DNA of 64,000 bases from Brachionus manjavacas. Its lineage: Eukaryota; Rotifera; Eurotatoria; Ploima; Brachionidae. A program made the position numbers and the translations under genes. The stretch lies in assembly GCA_019054805.1 (NCBI GenBank), contig JAHQIY010000045.1, positions 119,507 to 183,506 of the forward strand, written 5' to 3'. Below, piece by piece: positions 51,961 to 61,981 of the stretch; the first letter of the stretch is position 1, and each line of letters starts with the position of its first letter. The notes beneath the pieces were generated by a model. The model was not told where the DNA came from, made no database searches, and saw nothing but the letters and a program-made list of their open reading frames with translations.

Positions 51961-52261
51961 TATCTTCCTGCCTTGTAAAAAAATTACATCCAATGTTCCT
52001 TGTTAGGTAGACAATCTAGCGAAAAATATCGCTTCGAGTCAAATACTGTAGGCTAAGTTTGCAATAATTGTGCAAGCTAATGTAACGCTTTGCATGTGAT
52101 GATAATGACTAAATATGTTGAAATTTTCTTACAGAATGGGATAGAGGCTTCGCCTATAGGAACGGACTTCGTCCTGTGGAAAACGAGAACGGGCTGCGCC
52201 CTATAGAACGCTGCGCTCTTGGAACGTGGGCTCGATTTTGCCTTTTGAGTTCGGGAGAATT

Positions 52262-52366
52262 TGTCATTCCATAGAGTGACGAAGGAGCGAGTAGGGAATC
52301 TCTTTGGATTCTCGGTTTGCTTTGGGAGATCCCCAACCCACTCGTACCTCGTTCTTGAGGATGACA
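52262..52366. repeat. ~105-bp element with GTCATTCC/GGATGAC ends, copy 2
   Basis: TGTCATTCC and GGATGACA are near-inverted ends. The interior matches 22319-22422 in order and spacing, including GACGAAGGAG, AGATCCCCAAC and CTTGAGGATGACA. Non-coding. Confidence 0.75.
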
Positions 52367-52382
52367 GCTTATTGAAACAAAA

Positions 52383-52407
52383 AGGGTTGGCGTAATACGC
52401 CAACCCT
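52383..52407 (-). terminator. GGGTTGGC-type hairpin, copy D
   Basis: Perfect 11-bp arms AGGGTTGGCGT / ACGCCAACCCT around AAT; on the minus transcript TTTTTGTTT follows. It is the likely terminator of argE, placed beyond the array. Confidence 0.82.
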
Positions 52408-52419
52408 CCGATAATTCCC

Positions 52420-52483
52420 AGCTCTCCAGCTCTCCAGCTCTCCAGCTCTCCAGCTCTCCAGCTCTCCAGCTCTCCAGCTCTCC
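52420..52483. repeat. 8-bp tandem array, 8 units (AGCTCTCC)
   Basis: Eight exact copies. On the minus strand they form part of the predicted argE 3' untranslated region, upstream of the hairpin. Confidence 0.93.
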
Positions 52484-52512
52484 ATAGGGCGTAGCCCGTT
52501 CCCGTTCTGTAC

Positions 52513-53649
52513 TTAAAAACAATACTTATGCATCGCTTTCGACAATACATCTATGGTTGGGTCGATAAATTCAAAGGCGAGGAACTCGTCTGGCTGGTGG
52601 GCTTGGTCAATAGAACCAGGGCCTAGAACCAGTGTTGGGCATAGCTGCTGCAAGAATGGGGCTTCAGTACAGTAGTTTACTGTTTCAGAACTAGTACCAC
52701 AGATCTCTTCAACGCCACCGATAAATGGATGGTCATGCTGACATTCGTAGCCGGGGATAGGCTCGTGAAGCGGCGTGATCGAGATTCTACCTGGCCACTT
52801 GGCTTCGATTTCTTTGAGTGCGCCGCGCAGCATGTTATCTAGTCCATCTAGACTGATTCCCGGCAAAGGACGAACATCGTAATGCAGCTCACAACAGCCA
52901 CAGATACGGTTAGCGCTGTCACCACCATGAATGTGGCCTAGATTTAACGTCGGGCTAGGAATGGCAAAACCTGGATGATGATACTCTTTAATCAGCTTGT
53001 CGCGTAGCTGCATTAAGGCAAATAGAACCTCATGCATGATTTCGATAGCATTAACCCCTAAAGCAGGATCAGATGAGTGGCCCGATTTACCGGTCACTCG
53101 CACGGCATTGGCAACATGACCTTTATGACCTCGAATAGGTACTAGGCTAGTTGGTTCGCCGATTATGCAGTAATCCGGTTTAAATGGGGCGGTTTCAGTG
53201 AAGTGGCGTGCGCCGAGCATAGTTGTCTCTTCATCACATGTTGCGAGCACATAGAGAGGTTTGGTCTGTTTGCTCCAATCAACTTTTTTAACCGCTTCTA
53301 TAATAAAGGCAAAAAAGCCTTTCATATCCGCTGTACCCAAGCCATAAAATCGGTTGTTCGCTTCCGTCAACGCATGTGGCTCGAAATTCCAACGCCCTTC
53401 ATCGAACGGCACGGTATCACTGTGCCCTGCCAAAAGCAGTCCGCCTTCACCAGAGCCTTTTTTGGCGATTAGGTTAAATTTGCCCGCTTCTACTTCAGTT
53501 AAGTTGACTTCAAAGCCTACGTCTTTTAGCCAAGTCGCTAACTTTTCAATCACTTTTGCGTTGCCTTCATCCCAACTGGAGTCCGTTGAGCTTATAGAAG
53601 AGGTAGAAATCAGGCCGCTGTAGACCTCAATAAAACTTGGTAATTGCAT
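52513..53649 (-). CDS. argE: acetylornithine deacetylase
   Basis: The 378-aa M20-family metallohydrolase releases acetate from N2-acetylornithine. Metal-site segments are [14 protein letters not shown] (His, Asp), [12 protein letters not shown] (bridging Asp) and [12 protein letters not shown] (Glu pair). Divergent from argCBGH with shared ARG-box-like sites, as in E. coli. Its 3' end abuts the composite repeat. Confidence 0.96.
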   Translation of the reverse strand: MQLPSFIEVYSGLISTSSISSTDSSWDEGNAKVIEKLATWLKDVGFEVNLTEVEAGKFNLIAKKGSGEGGLLLAGHSDTVPFDEGRWNFEPHALTEANNRFYGLGTADMKGFFAFIIEAVKKVDWSKQTKPLYVLATCDEETTMLGARHFTETAPFKPDYCIIGEPTSLVPIRGHKGHVANAVRVTGKSGHSSDPALGVNAIEIMHEVLFALMQLRDKLIKEYHHPGFAIPSPTLNLGHIHGGDSANRICGCCELHYDVRPLPGISLDGLDNMLRGALKEIEAKWPGRISITPLHEPIPGYECQHDHPFIGGVEEICGTSSETVNYCTEAPFLQQLCPTLVLGPGSIDQAHQPDEFLAFEFIDPTIDVLSKAMHKYCF

Positions 53650-53713
53650 ATTTAGTTTACATTCCCTGTTGACAGAGTTCGGCTAAGAAGGTAAAACACA
53701 TATTAAATCACTT

Positions 53714-53757
53714 TTATTGAATAAAAAACCAATAAAGGCTGAATAATTTAAATTTAT
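53714..53757. promoter_or_regulatory. ARG-box-like pair between argE and argC
   Basis: Two TGAAT half-sites (53718-53722 and 53740-53744) in AT-rich context are 22 bases apart, close to the spacing of paired 18-bp ArgR boxes. The right halves are weak. The location between argE and argC is where ArgR binds in E. coli. Confidence 0.55.
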
Positions 53758-53802
53758 AGTCATTATCGAAGTGACGTTTTTTACTCAAAATGGATGTCTG
53801 AG

Positions 53803-54807
53803 ATGCTCAAAACCACAATCATAGGCGCAAGCGGTTATACCGGAGCAGAGCTTGCTTTGATGGTACATAAGCACCCTGAACTTACGCTATCAGGTTTATA
53901 TGTTTCCGCCAATAGTCTTGATGCAGGTAAAGACATCGCACAGCTTCACGGCAAGCTGGCTGGAATTATTAGTCAACCTGTACTTCCTCTCAAAGATGTT
54001 GAAGCTGTGGCTAATCAAACGGATGTGGTTTTTCTTGCCACTGCACATGAAGTGAGCCATGACCTAGCGCCGCTGTTTTTGGCGCAAGGTTGCCAGGTCT
54101 TTGATTTGTCTGGCGCCTTTCGCGTTAAGAAAGAAGGCTTCTACAGCGAGTTTTATGGTTTTGAACACCAGCATGATGCTTGGTTAGACAACTCAGCCTA
54201 CGGATTGGCTGAATGGAATGCACAAGCGATCAAACAGAGTCAGCTTATTGCGGTACCAGGCTGTTACCCAACAGCTTCACAGTTAGCGGTTAAGCCTTTA
54301 CTCGAAGCGGGTTTGGTGGATACGGCTCAATGGCCTGTGATCAATGCCACTAGCGGTGTTTCCGGTGCTGGCAGAAAAGCATCGATGACCAATAGCTTTT
54401 GTGAGGTCAGCTTACAGCCATACGGTGTCTTTAATCATCGTCATCAGCCCGAAATCGCCAGCCACTTAGGCACAGATGTGATTTTTACCCCGCATCTTGG
54501 CAATTTTAAGCGTGGCATTCTCGCCACTATTACGCTCAAGCTGGTGGCAGGCACATCTGAACAACAGGTTAACGCTGCGTTTAAAGCAGCTTATGAAAAT
54601 AAATCGGCAGTGCGTCTTATCGAGTCAGCGCTACCGAACATTCAAAATGTAGAAAATACACCTTTCTGCGATTTAGGTTGGAAGGTTCAAGGCGAGCACG
54701 TCATCGTTGTTTCAGCGATAGACAACTTGCTAAAAGGTGCATCAAGTCAAGCGATGCAATGTTTAAACATCCACTACGGATTTCCAGAGCTGACTGCTCT
54801 TGTTTAA
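53803..54807 (+). CDS. argC: N-acetyl-gamma-glutamyl-phosphate reductase
   Basis: The 334-aa enzyme is the third step of arginine synthesis. The NADP motif [12 protein letters not shown] (6-17) and the catalytic Cys in PGCYPTA (C154) are plain. An in-frame ATG at 53794 would add three residues; 53803 gives the usual [11 protein letters not shown] start. First gene of argCBGH. Confidence 0.96.
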   Translation: MLKTTIIGASGYTGAELALMVHKHPELTLSGLYVSANSLDAGKDIAQLHGKLAGIISQPVLPLKDVEAVANQTDVVFLATAHEVSHDLAPLFLAQGCQVFDLSGAFRVKKEGFYSEFYGFEHQHDAWLDNSAYGLAEWNAQAIKQSQLIAVPGCYPTASQLAVKPLLEAGLVDTAQWPVINATSGVSGAGRKASMTNSFCEVSLQPYGVFNHRHQPEIASHLGTDVIFTPHLGNFKRGILATITLKLVAGTSEQQVNAAFKAAYENKSAVRLIESALPNIQNVENTPFCDLGWKVQGEHVIVVSAIDNLLKGASSQAMQCLNIHYGFPELTALV

Positions 54808-54828
54808 TTGAGCAGAGAGGGAAAAGTA

Positions 54829-55620
54829 ATGACAGATAACAAACTTACTCCATTAGTGATCAAATTAGGCGGTGCTGCACTGTCGTGTTCTGAGACTTTA
54901 AGCCAGGTATTCGGTGCGATTGCCCAATACCAAAAGCAAGCTCAGCGACGAATTGTGATCGTTCACGGTGGAGGTTATCTGGTGGACGATCTAATGGCGA
55001 AACTGCAACTTGAGACAATCAAGAAAGAAGGTCTTCGCGTAACCCCTTATGAGCAAATCCCTGTGATTGCAGGCGCGCTAGCCGGAACAGCCAACAAGAT
55101 GCTGCAAGGCCAAGCGATCAAAGATGGCCTTAATGCAGTTGGTTTGAGTTTAGCGGATGGTGGCTTATGTCACGTCAAAGAGCTTGATCCAGAATTAGGC
55201 GCGGTAGGTAAGGCGACACCGGGAGACTCAACCGTGCTGCAAGCGATTTTACAAACGGGCGCGCTACCTATCATCAGCTCTATCGGCCTAACCGAGCAAG
55301 GCCAGATGATGAATGTCAATGCAGACCAAGCGGCGGTAGCTGTGGCGGGAGCCTTAGATGCTGAACTGGTTCTACTGTCGGATGTTAGCGGTGTACTGGA
55401 TGGCAAAGGTCATCTAATCAAAAGCCTTGATGAGAAAGAAGCGCAGAACCTCATTAATGGTCATGTGATTACTGACGGCATGATTGTCAAAGTGAACGCA
55501 GCACTCGAAGCGGCTAATGACTTAGGTCGACCAATTGAAGTTGCAACATGGCGTTATCCAGAAAAGCTCGCCGAGCTATTTGCCGGACAGAGCATTGGAA
55601 CCCAGTTTTTACCACAGTAG
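54829..55620 (+). CDS. argB: acetylglutamate kinase
   Basis: The 263-aa amino-acid-kinase-fold enzyme phosphorylates N-acetylglutamate. IKLGGAAL (about 11-18), [10 protein letters not shown] and [12 protein letters not shown] are the substrate and nucleotide segments. ATG 54829 with GAGAGG upstream is preferred to the TTG at 54808. It is 21 bases after argC. Confidence 0.96.
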   Translation: MTDNKLTPLVIKLGGAALSCSETLSQVFGAIAQYQKQAQRRIVIVHGGGYLVDDLMAKLQLETIKKEGLRVTPYEQIPVIAGALAGTANKMLQGQAIKDGLNAVGLSLADGGLCHVKELDPELGAVGKATPGDSTVLQAILQTGALPIISSIGLTEQGQMMNVNADQAAVAVAGALDAELVLLSDVSGVLDGKGHLIKSLDEKEAQNLINGHVITDGMIVKVNAALEAANDLGRPIEVATWRYPEKLAELFAGQSIGTQFLPQ

Positions 55621-55738
55621 TTGTTAGTAAAGAATTAGAGCTGAATGCATAGCGCGTTGAGCGATAAAAATAGATTAAACAGGAAGTAACCCGCAGCACT
55701 GACCGCCACGCGCAGCGCCGGGATTTGGAGAAAGAAAA

Positions 55739-56953
55739 ATGAGCAAAGTTCAAGTAAATAAAGTAGTTGTCGCATATTCTGGCGGTCTGGATACATCAGT
55801 GATCATTCCATGGCTAAAAGAGAATTACGATTGTGAAGTGGTTGCTTTCGTCGCCGATGTCGGTCAAGGCGCGGAAGAGCTAGAAGGCATTGAAGAAAAA
55901 GCCAAAGCGTCTGGTGCATCGGAGTGCTACATTGCTGACCTTAAAGAAGAGATGGTGGCAGACTACATCTACCCAACTCTAAAAACCGGTGCTTACTACG
56001 AAGGTAAGTACTTACTAGGTACTTCAATGGCTCGTCCAATCATTGCTAAAGCGCAAGTGGAAGTTGCACGTAAAGTTGGTGCTGATGCGCTTTGTCATGG
56101 CTGTACCGGTAAAGGTAATGACCAAGTTCGTTTTGAAGGTGCATTTGCGGCACTCGCACCGGACCTACATGTGATTGCCCCTTGGCGTGAGTGGGATCTT
56201 GTCAGTCGTGAAGAGTGTCTTGATTACCTAGCGGAGCGTAATATCCCTTGTACTGCCTCTCTAACGAAAATTTATTCACGTGATGCGAACGCTTGGCACA
56301 TCTCGACAGAAGGTGGTGTGTTAGAAGACACTTGGAATGCACCAAATGACGATTGCTGGGCATGGACAGTCGATCCAGAGCAAGCACCTAATGAAGCTGA
56401 ATACGTAACGCTAAAAGTTGAAAAAGGCGAAGTGGTGGGTGTTGATGGTGAAAACATGACACCGTACAACGCACTTGTGTACCTAAATGACAAAGGTGTG
56501 AAGCATGGTGTTGGACGTATCGATATCGTTGAAAACCGCCTAGTAGGAATGAAGTCTCGTGGTTGTTACGAAACTCCGGGAGGCACTATCATGATGGAAG
56601 CGCTTCGCGCAGTAGAGCAACTTGTGCTGGATAAAACTGCATTTGAGTTCCGTGAAGAGCTTGGTGTAAAAGCCTCTCACCTAGTTTATGACGGTCGTTG
56701 GTTTACTCCGCTATGTAAGTCAATTCTGGCGGCATCAGAAGAGCTAGCCCAAGACGTGAATGGTGAAGTCGTGGTTAAGCTATACAAAGGTCAGGCGACA
56801 GTGACTCAGAAGCGTTCAGACAACAGCCTTTACTGTGAAGAGTTTGCAACCTTTGGTGAAGATGAAGTTTATGACCAAAGCCACGCTGAAGGCTTTATCC
56901 GCCTTTACTCGCTATCAAGCCGTATCCGCGCTCTGAATAGTCAGAAGAAATAA
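55739..56953 (+). CDS. argG: argininosuccinate synthase
   Basis: The 404-aa enzyme condenses citrulline and aspartate using ATP. The PP-loop motif SGGLDTS lies at 14-20; [13 protein letters not shown] and [11 protein letters not shown] are typical. A 118-base gap separates it from argB without a terminator, so it may share the argC promoter or have its own. A strong terminator follows. Confidence 0.97.
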   Translation: MSKVQVNKVVVAYSGGLDTSVIIPWLKENYDCEVVAFVADVGQGAEELEGIEEKAKASGASECYIADLKEEMVADYIYPTLKTGAYYEGKYLLGTSMARPIIAKAQVEVARKVGADALCHGCTGKGNDQVRFEGAFAALAPDLHVIAPWREWDLVSREECLDYLAERNIPCTASLTKIYSRDANAWHISTEGGVLEDTWNAPNDDCWAWTVDPEQAPNEAEYVTLKVEKGEVVGVDGENMTPYNALVYLNDKGVKHGVGRIDIVENRLVGMKSRGCYETPGGTIMMEALRAVEQLVLDKTAFEFREELGVKASHLVYDGRWFTPLCKSILAASEELAQDVNGEVVVKLYKGQATVTQKRSDNSLYCEEFATFGEDEVYDQSHAEGFIRLYSLSSRIRALNSQKK

Positions 56954-56975
56954 TCTCTAACGATTAGAAACCTAG

Positions 56976-57005
56976 AGCCCACTTGGTTAACCAAGTGGGC
57001 TTTTT
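56976..57005 (+). terminator. argG terminator
   Basis: AGCCCACTTGG and CCAAGTGGGCT are perfect arms with a TTAA centre; TTTTTGC follows. Confidence 0.92.
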
Positions 57006-57040
57006 GCTTTTTTGAGTGGTGTTAGGCTAATAAATAATGA

Positions 57041-57134
57041 TTTGAATAAATATGTTAAAAAAGTGAATTAATACTTTATTTTTGTTCTCATTTGCCGTAA
57101 CTTTGAACCATCAAACAATACTGAATCTAATTCA
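57041..57134. promoter_or_regulatory. ARG-box-like sites upstream of argH
   Basis: TGAATAAATATGTTA (57043-57057) and TGAATTAATACTTTA (57064-57078) start exactly 21 bases apart, the normal spacing of tandem ArgR boxes. A separate TGAATCTAATTCA palindrome is at 57122-57134. With the terminator before it, argH is probably a separately controlled unit. Confidence 0.6.
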
Positions 57135-57175
57135 GAGTTAACGAAAGCAATTTTACTAACCAGCACGACTAGTGA

Positions 57176-59074
<1,899 letters not shown>

Positions 59075-59174
59075 GTAACTGATTCAGAAAGATCTAAATA
59101 AAAGATCAAAAAAGATCGAAGTTTTTGGGAACTATTAAGAAAAAGCCCGGTCTATTAAAGTACCACTGCTTTTT

Positions 59175-59226
59175 CTTAGAAGAATCTAAGAAGGCCCCAA
59201 ACCATCATTGGTTTTGGGGCTTTTTT
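59175..59226 (+). terminator. argH terminator hairpins
   Basis: A short hairpin CTTAGA/TCTAAG (59175-59190) is followed by a strong stem GCCCCAAA-CCA / TGG-TTTTGGGGC with a TTTTTT tail. Between argH and the DUF3624 gene (59075-59377) I see nothing else. Confidence 0.85.
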
Positions 59227-59377
59227 CTTTTTTGCTCTTCATAATCGATGCCATTGCTTCGTTGTCAAAAAAACTCACTGGAATGCCAGCCCAGCTATCA
59301 AATAGGCAAGCTATGCTCATAGGATTCGTTTTTTTATCCTCCTTGCCCTGACACCGATTATTTTGAGCAAGTCCGTT

Positions 59378-59638
59378 TTAACTATTGTTTCTTTTTTTGC
59401 GCTTTCGCCAAGGCAAGATGACAAATCGCATCCAGAGGTGAAGGAACAGCAAACCGTTGAAAGCAAAGCCTGCCATAATGAGCGCGATAGACTCGATGCT
59501 CTGAGGGTTGTCACGAAAAACGAACCACCAGATGATCCAACATAACACGGATAAGACAGTGAGCTGATCCATGCAGCGTTGGCATCGGCCTATTTTCTTC
59601 CAGAACCAGTCACTATTTTTGCAGTATTTACATGTCAT
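59378..59638 (-). CDS. DUF3624 small membrane protein with zinc-ribbon N-terminus
   Basis: The 86-aa product has four cysteines in two CxxC pairs (C3, C6, C19, C22), which can form a small zinc ribbon and include the GRC motif I recall for DUF3624. Two hydrophobic segments follow (about 26-40 and 46-69), then a basic tail (PWRKRKKR). It is probably an inner-membrane protein with a cytoplasmic zinc knuckle. Function unknown. I use the ATG at 59638, since the longer frame to 59683 lacks similarity. It is divergent from the RidA gene. Confidence 0.75.
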   Translation of the reverse strand: MTCKYCKNSDWFWKKIGRCQRCMDQLTVLSVLCWIIWWFVFRDNPQSIESIALIMAGFAFNGLLFLHLWMRFVILPWRKRKKRNNS

Positions 59639-59703
59639 GATTGCGGTTAATTCGGTAACATACGAGGTCTTAGCATATCTCAATTAACCTCAAAGTGATA
59701 AAC

Positions 59704-60051
59704 ATGATCGAACGTCAACAAACCAAACAACGAATGAGCCGTATTGTAAAGCACAATGGAACTATCTACCTTTGTGGCCAAGTTTGCGCAGACGCAACTA
59801 AAGGCATTACTGAACAGACTCAAACCATGCTAGATAAGGTTGAAGAGTTACTGCTAGAAGCGGGCAGTGATAAAGAGCATATGCTTTCAGCGACTATCTA
59901 CATCAAGGATATGAAAGATTTCCAAGAAATGAATGCTGTTTGGGATGCTTGGGTTCCGGAAGGTCATGCACCTGCTCGCGCATGTGTAACCGCAGATATG
60001 GCACGTGAAGCTTTATTGGTTGAAATCTCTGTGATTGCTGCAGAAAAGTAA
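59704..60051 (+). CDS. RidA family protein
   Basis: The 115-aa protein belongs to the YjgF/YER057c/UK114 (Rid) superfamily, trimeric deaminases acting on reactive enamines/imines. LYLCGQV-like [10 protein letters not shown] (about 24-33), the [15 protein letters not shown] helix and [14 protein letters not shown] with the conserved Arg support this. It resembles the YoaB/Rid2-type branch more than E. coli RidA itself. Starts: ATG 59704 preferred over GTG 59695. Confidence 0.85.
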   Translation: MIERQQTKQRMSRIVKHNGTIYLCGQVCADATKGITEQTQTMLDKVEELLLEAGSDKEHMLSATIYIKDMKDFQEMNAVWDAWVPEGHAPARACVTADMAREALLVEISVIAAEK

Positions 60052-60064
60052 CCCAAGAACGACG

Positions 60065-60093
60065 AAAAAAACGAGCTATTTAGCTCGTTTTTT
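60065..60093. terminator. bidirectional terminator after the RidA gene
   Basis: AAAAAACGAGCT and AGCTCGTTTTTT around ATTT; serves RidA and the convergent peroxiredoxin gene. Confidence 0.9.
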
Positions 60094-60116
60094 CTTGAAT
60101 ATTTATCGCTCAGTTA

Positions 60117-60848
60117 CTATTGAGCCAAATAAGCATCTAACTCTTCACTGCCACCAATGTGCTTACCACCGATAAAGACTTGTGGCACTGTGGTGCGGCC
60201 AGAAATAGCGCGCAAACTTACTGTTGTCGCATCTTTACCTAGAATGATCTCTTCATATTGAAGGTCGTTGTCAATGAGTGCTTGTTTAGCTTTGACACAG
60301 AACGGACAGCCCGGCTTACTAAATACGGTAATCGATTCTTGCGTTTTGAATTCTGGCGCTACGTGTTTAAGCATTGTATCTGCATCAGACACTTTGAACG
60401 GGTCGCCCGGCTCGTTTGGCTCAATGAACATTTTCTCCACCACGCCATTTTTTACTAGCATGCTGTAACGCCATGAGCGCTTGCCAAAGCCTAGGTCATT
60501 CTTGTCAACCAACATACCCATACCGTCAGTAAACTCGCCATTACCATCCGGAATGAAAGTGATGTTTTCTGCTTCTTGGTCTGACTTCCAAGCATTCATT
60601 ACGAAAGTATCGTTAACAGACATACAGATGATTTCATCAACGCCGTGGTCTTTAAAAACCGAGAACAACTCGTTGTAACGTGGCAGATGGCTAGATGAAC
60701 AAGTCGGAGTGAAAGCGCCCGGTAAACTAAACACAATTACGGTTTTATCTTTGAATAGCTCATCACTGGTGACGTTAACCCATGCGTCACCTTGACGAAT
60801 AGGGAATGTAACTTGTGGTACGTTTTGACCTTCTTTAGATGCAAACAT
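60117..60848 (-). CDS. peroxiredoxin-glutaredoxin hybrid peroxidase
   Basis: The 243-aa protein fuses a Prx5-type peroxiredoxin (about 1-160; peroxidatic Cys C50 in PGAFTPTC) to a glutaredoxin (about 171-243; CPFC at 181-184, [13 protein letters not shown] for glutathione binding). It reduces hydroperoxides with glutathione directly, without thioredoxin. Similar hybrids are known in Haemophilus and Vibrio. It is divergent from oxyR, so induction by peroxide is likely. Confidence 0.95.
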   Translation of the reverse strand: MFASKEGQNVPQVTFPIRQGDAWVNVTSDELFKDKTVIVFSLPGAFTPTCSSSHLPRYNELFSVFKDHGVDEIICMSVNDTFVMNAWKSDQEAENITFIPDGNGEFTDGMGMLVDKNDLGFGKRSWRYSMLVKNGVVEKMFIEPNEPGDPFKVSDADTMLKHVAPEFKTQESITVFSKPGCPFCVKAKQALIDNDLQYEEIILGKDATTVSLRAISGRTTVPQVFIGGKHIGGSEELDAYLAQ

Positions 60849-60960
60849 ATTGGTTTCCTTAATAGCGGATTATTTTAATTTTATTATGGAGTCTTATCAG
60901 TGTAGTGACTGTGCTCTGTCTCGATGTGTTTATTATTGAAGAAATTCTTTGATAGCTCTA

Positions 60961-60997
60961 ATCGTTTAATGTTATGGTTTTGATAGATGATTTCTAT
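60961..60997. promoter_or_regulatory. OxyR-type binding site between prx-grx and oxyR
   Basis: Two elements, 60961-60975 (ATCGTT...TTAT) and 60983-60997 (ATAGAT...CTAT), fit the OxyR motif ATAGNTNNNANCTAT and are separated by exactly 7 bases, the E. coli spacing. The second is closer to consensus than the first. The site is 24 bases before oxyR, consistent with autoregulation. Confidence 0.55.
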
Positions 60998-61020
60998 CTT
61001 AAAGGTGGGGAGTAGAGGTA

Positions 61021-61911
61021 ATGAATATTCGTGATTTTGAGTATTTGGTCGCGCTTGCTGAGCACAAACATTTCCGTAAAGCCGCAGAAGCTTGCTTTGT
61101 CAGCCAGCCAACACTAAGTGGTCAAATTCGTAAATTGGAAGATGAACTAGGCACGGCACTTTTAGAGCGTAGTAGTCGCCGAGTACTGTTCACCGATGCG
61201 GGCTTACAGCTGGTTGATCAAGCTAAGCGTATTCTGTCAGAAGTGAAGACTTTCAAGGATATGGCAAGCGGTCAAGCAGGTGAAATGGTTGGTCCTATGC
61301 ATATTGGCTTTATTCCAACCGTCGGCCCTTATCTACTGCCGAAAATCATTCCTATGCTCAAAGAAGCTTTCCCTGATCTAGAGCTGTTTTTGCATGAAGC
61401 GCAAACTCATCAACTGGTTCGCCAGTTAGAAGATGGTAAGTTAGATTGTTTGGTGTTGGCGTCGGTTGCGGAAACCGCGCAGTTCAAAGAGATTGAAGTT
61501 TACAACGAGCCACTGAGCATCGCAGTGCCTTGTGACCATGAATGGGCCAAGCTAGACCAAGTTGATATGCTAGACCTCAATGGTAAAACCGTTCTTGCGC
61601 TAGGCGATGGGCACTGTCTACGCGATCAAGCACTCGGCTTCTGTTTTGCCGCTGGCGCGCAAGACGATGAACGCTTTAAAGCGACCAGCTTAGAAACCCT
61701 GCGTAACATGGTGGCCGCAGGTGCGGGCATTACTTTGTTGCCAGAGTTGTCGTTACCGAAAGAAAAAGAAAAAGATGGGGTATGTTATGTCCCTGCTACC
61801 AATCCGGTCCCTTCACGCAGTATCGTCTTGGCGTATCGACCGGGCTCTCCGCTAAGATCTCGCTTTGAGCAGCTTGCTCAAGCAATCAAAACTCAGCTTG
61901 AAGACAACTGA
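61021..61911 (+). CDS. oxyR: hydrogen peroxide-inducible regulator OxyR
   Basis: The 296-aa LysR-type regulator has an N-terminal helix-turn-helix (about 18-37, FRKAAEACFVSQPTLSGQIR) and a redox-sensing domain. Redox cysteines C199 and C208 (GHCLRDQALGFC) are exactly at the E. coli positions, and SLETLRNMVAAGAGITLLP is strongly conserved. It senses peroxide and activates antioxidant genes, probably including the divergent hybrid peroxidase. Confidence 0.97.
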   Translation: MNIRDFEYLVALAEHKHFRKAAEACFVSQPTLSGQIRKLEDELGTALLERSSRRVLFTDAGLQLVDQAKRILSEVKTFKDMASGQAGEMVGPMHIGFIPTVGPYLLPKIIPMLKEAFPDLELFLHEAQTHQLVRQLEDGKLDCLVLASVAETAQFKEIEVYNEPLSIAVPCDHEWAKLDQVDMLDLNGKTVLALGDGHCLRDQALGFCFAAGAQDDERFKATSLETLRNMVAAGAGITLLPELSLPKEKEKDGVCYVPATNPVPSRSIVLAYRPGSPLRSRFEQLAQAIKTQLEDN

Positions 61912-61928
61912 TAAGTTACAGGTAAAAA

Positions 61929-61962
61929 AAAAGAGGTTGATGCGAAAACATCAACCTCTTTT
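61929..61962. terminator. bidirectional terminator between oxyR and mrcA
   Basis: Perfect 14-bp arms AAAAGAGGTTGATG / CATCAACCTCTTTT around CGAAAA, for the convergent oxyR and mrcA genes. Confidence 0.93.
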
Positions 61963-61981
61963 CTTTTCGTGCTGTAATACG

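Larger units (their letters stand above)
52159..52502. repeat. composite intergenic repeat, copy D
   Basis: Left end 52159-52179 (GGAACGGACTTCGTCC...) and right end 52482-52502 (CCATAGGGCGTAG...CCGTTCC) form inverted repeats; the right end is the exact reverse complement of the left end of copy A (22151-22171). Inside lie GGGCTGCGCCC and GCTGCGCTC palindromes, the ~105-bp element, a perfect hairpin and an 8-unit array. It separates ppc from argE; no credible gene overlaps. 51961-52158 shows nothing more. Confidence 0.78.

Noticed and set aside
52077..52550. Two overlapping minus-strand ORFs with repeated WRAGELES-type peptides
   Set aside because: They are translations of the AGCTCTCC array and the flanking repeat; no ribosome binding site, no family, and they overlap the argE 3' end.
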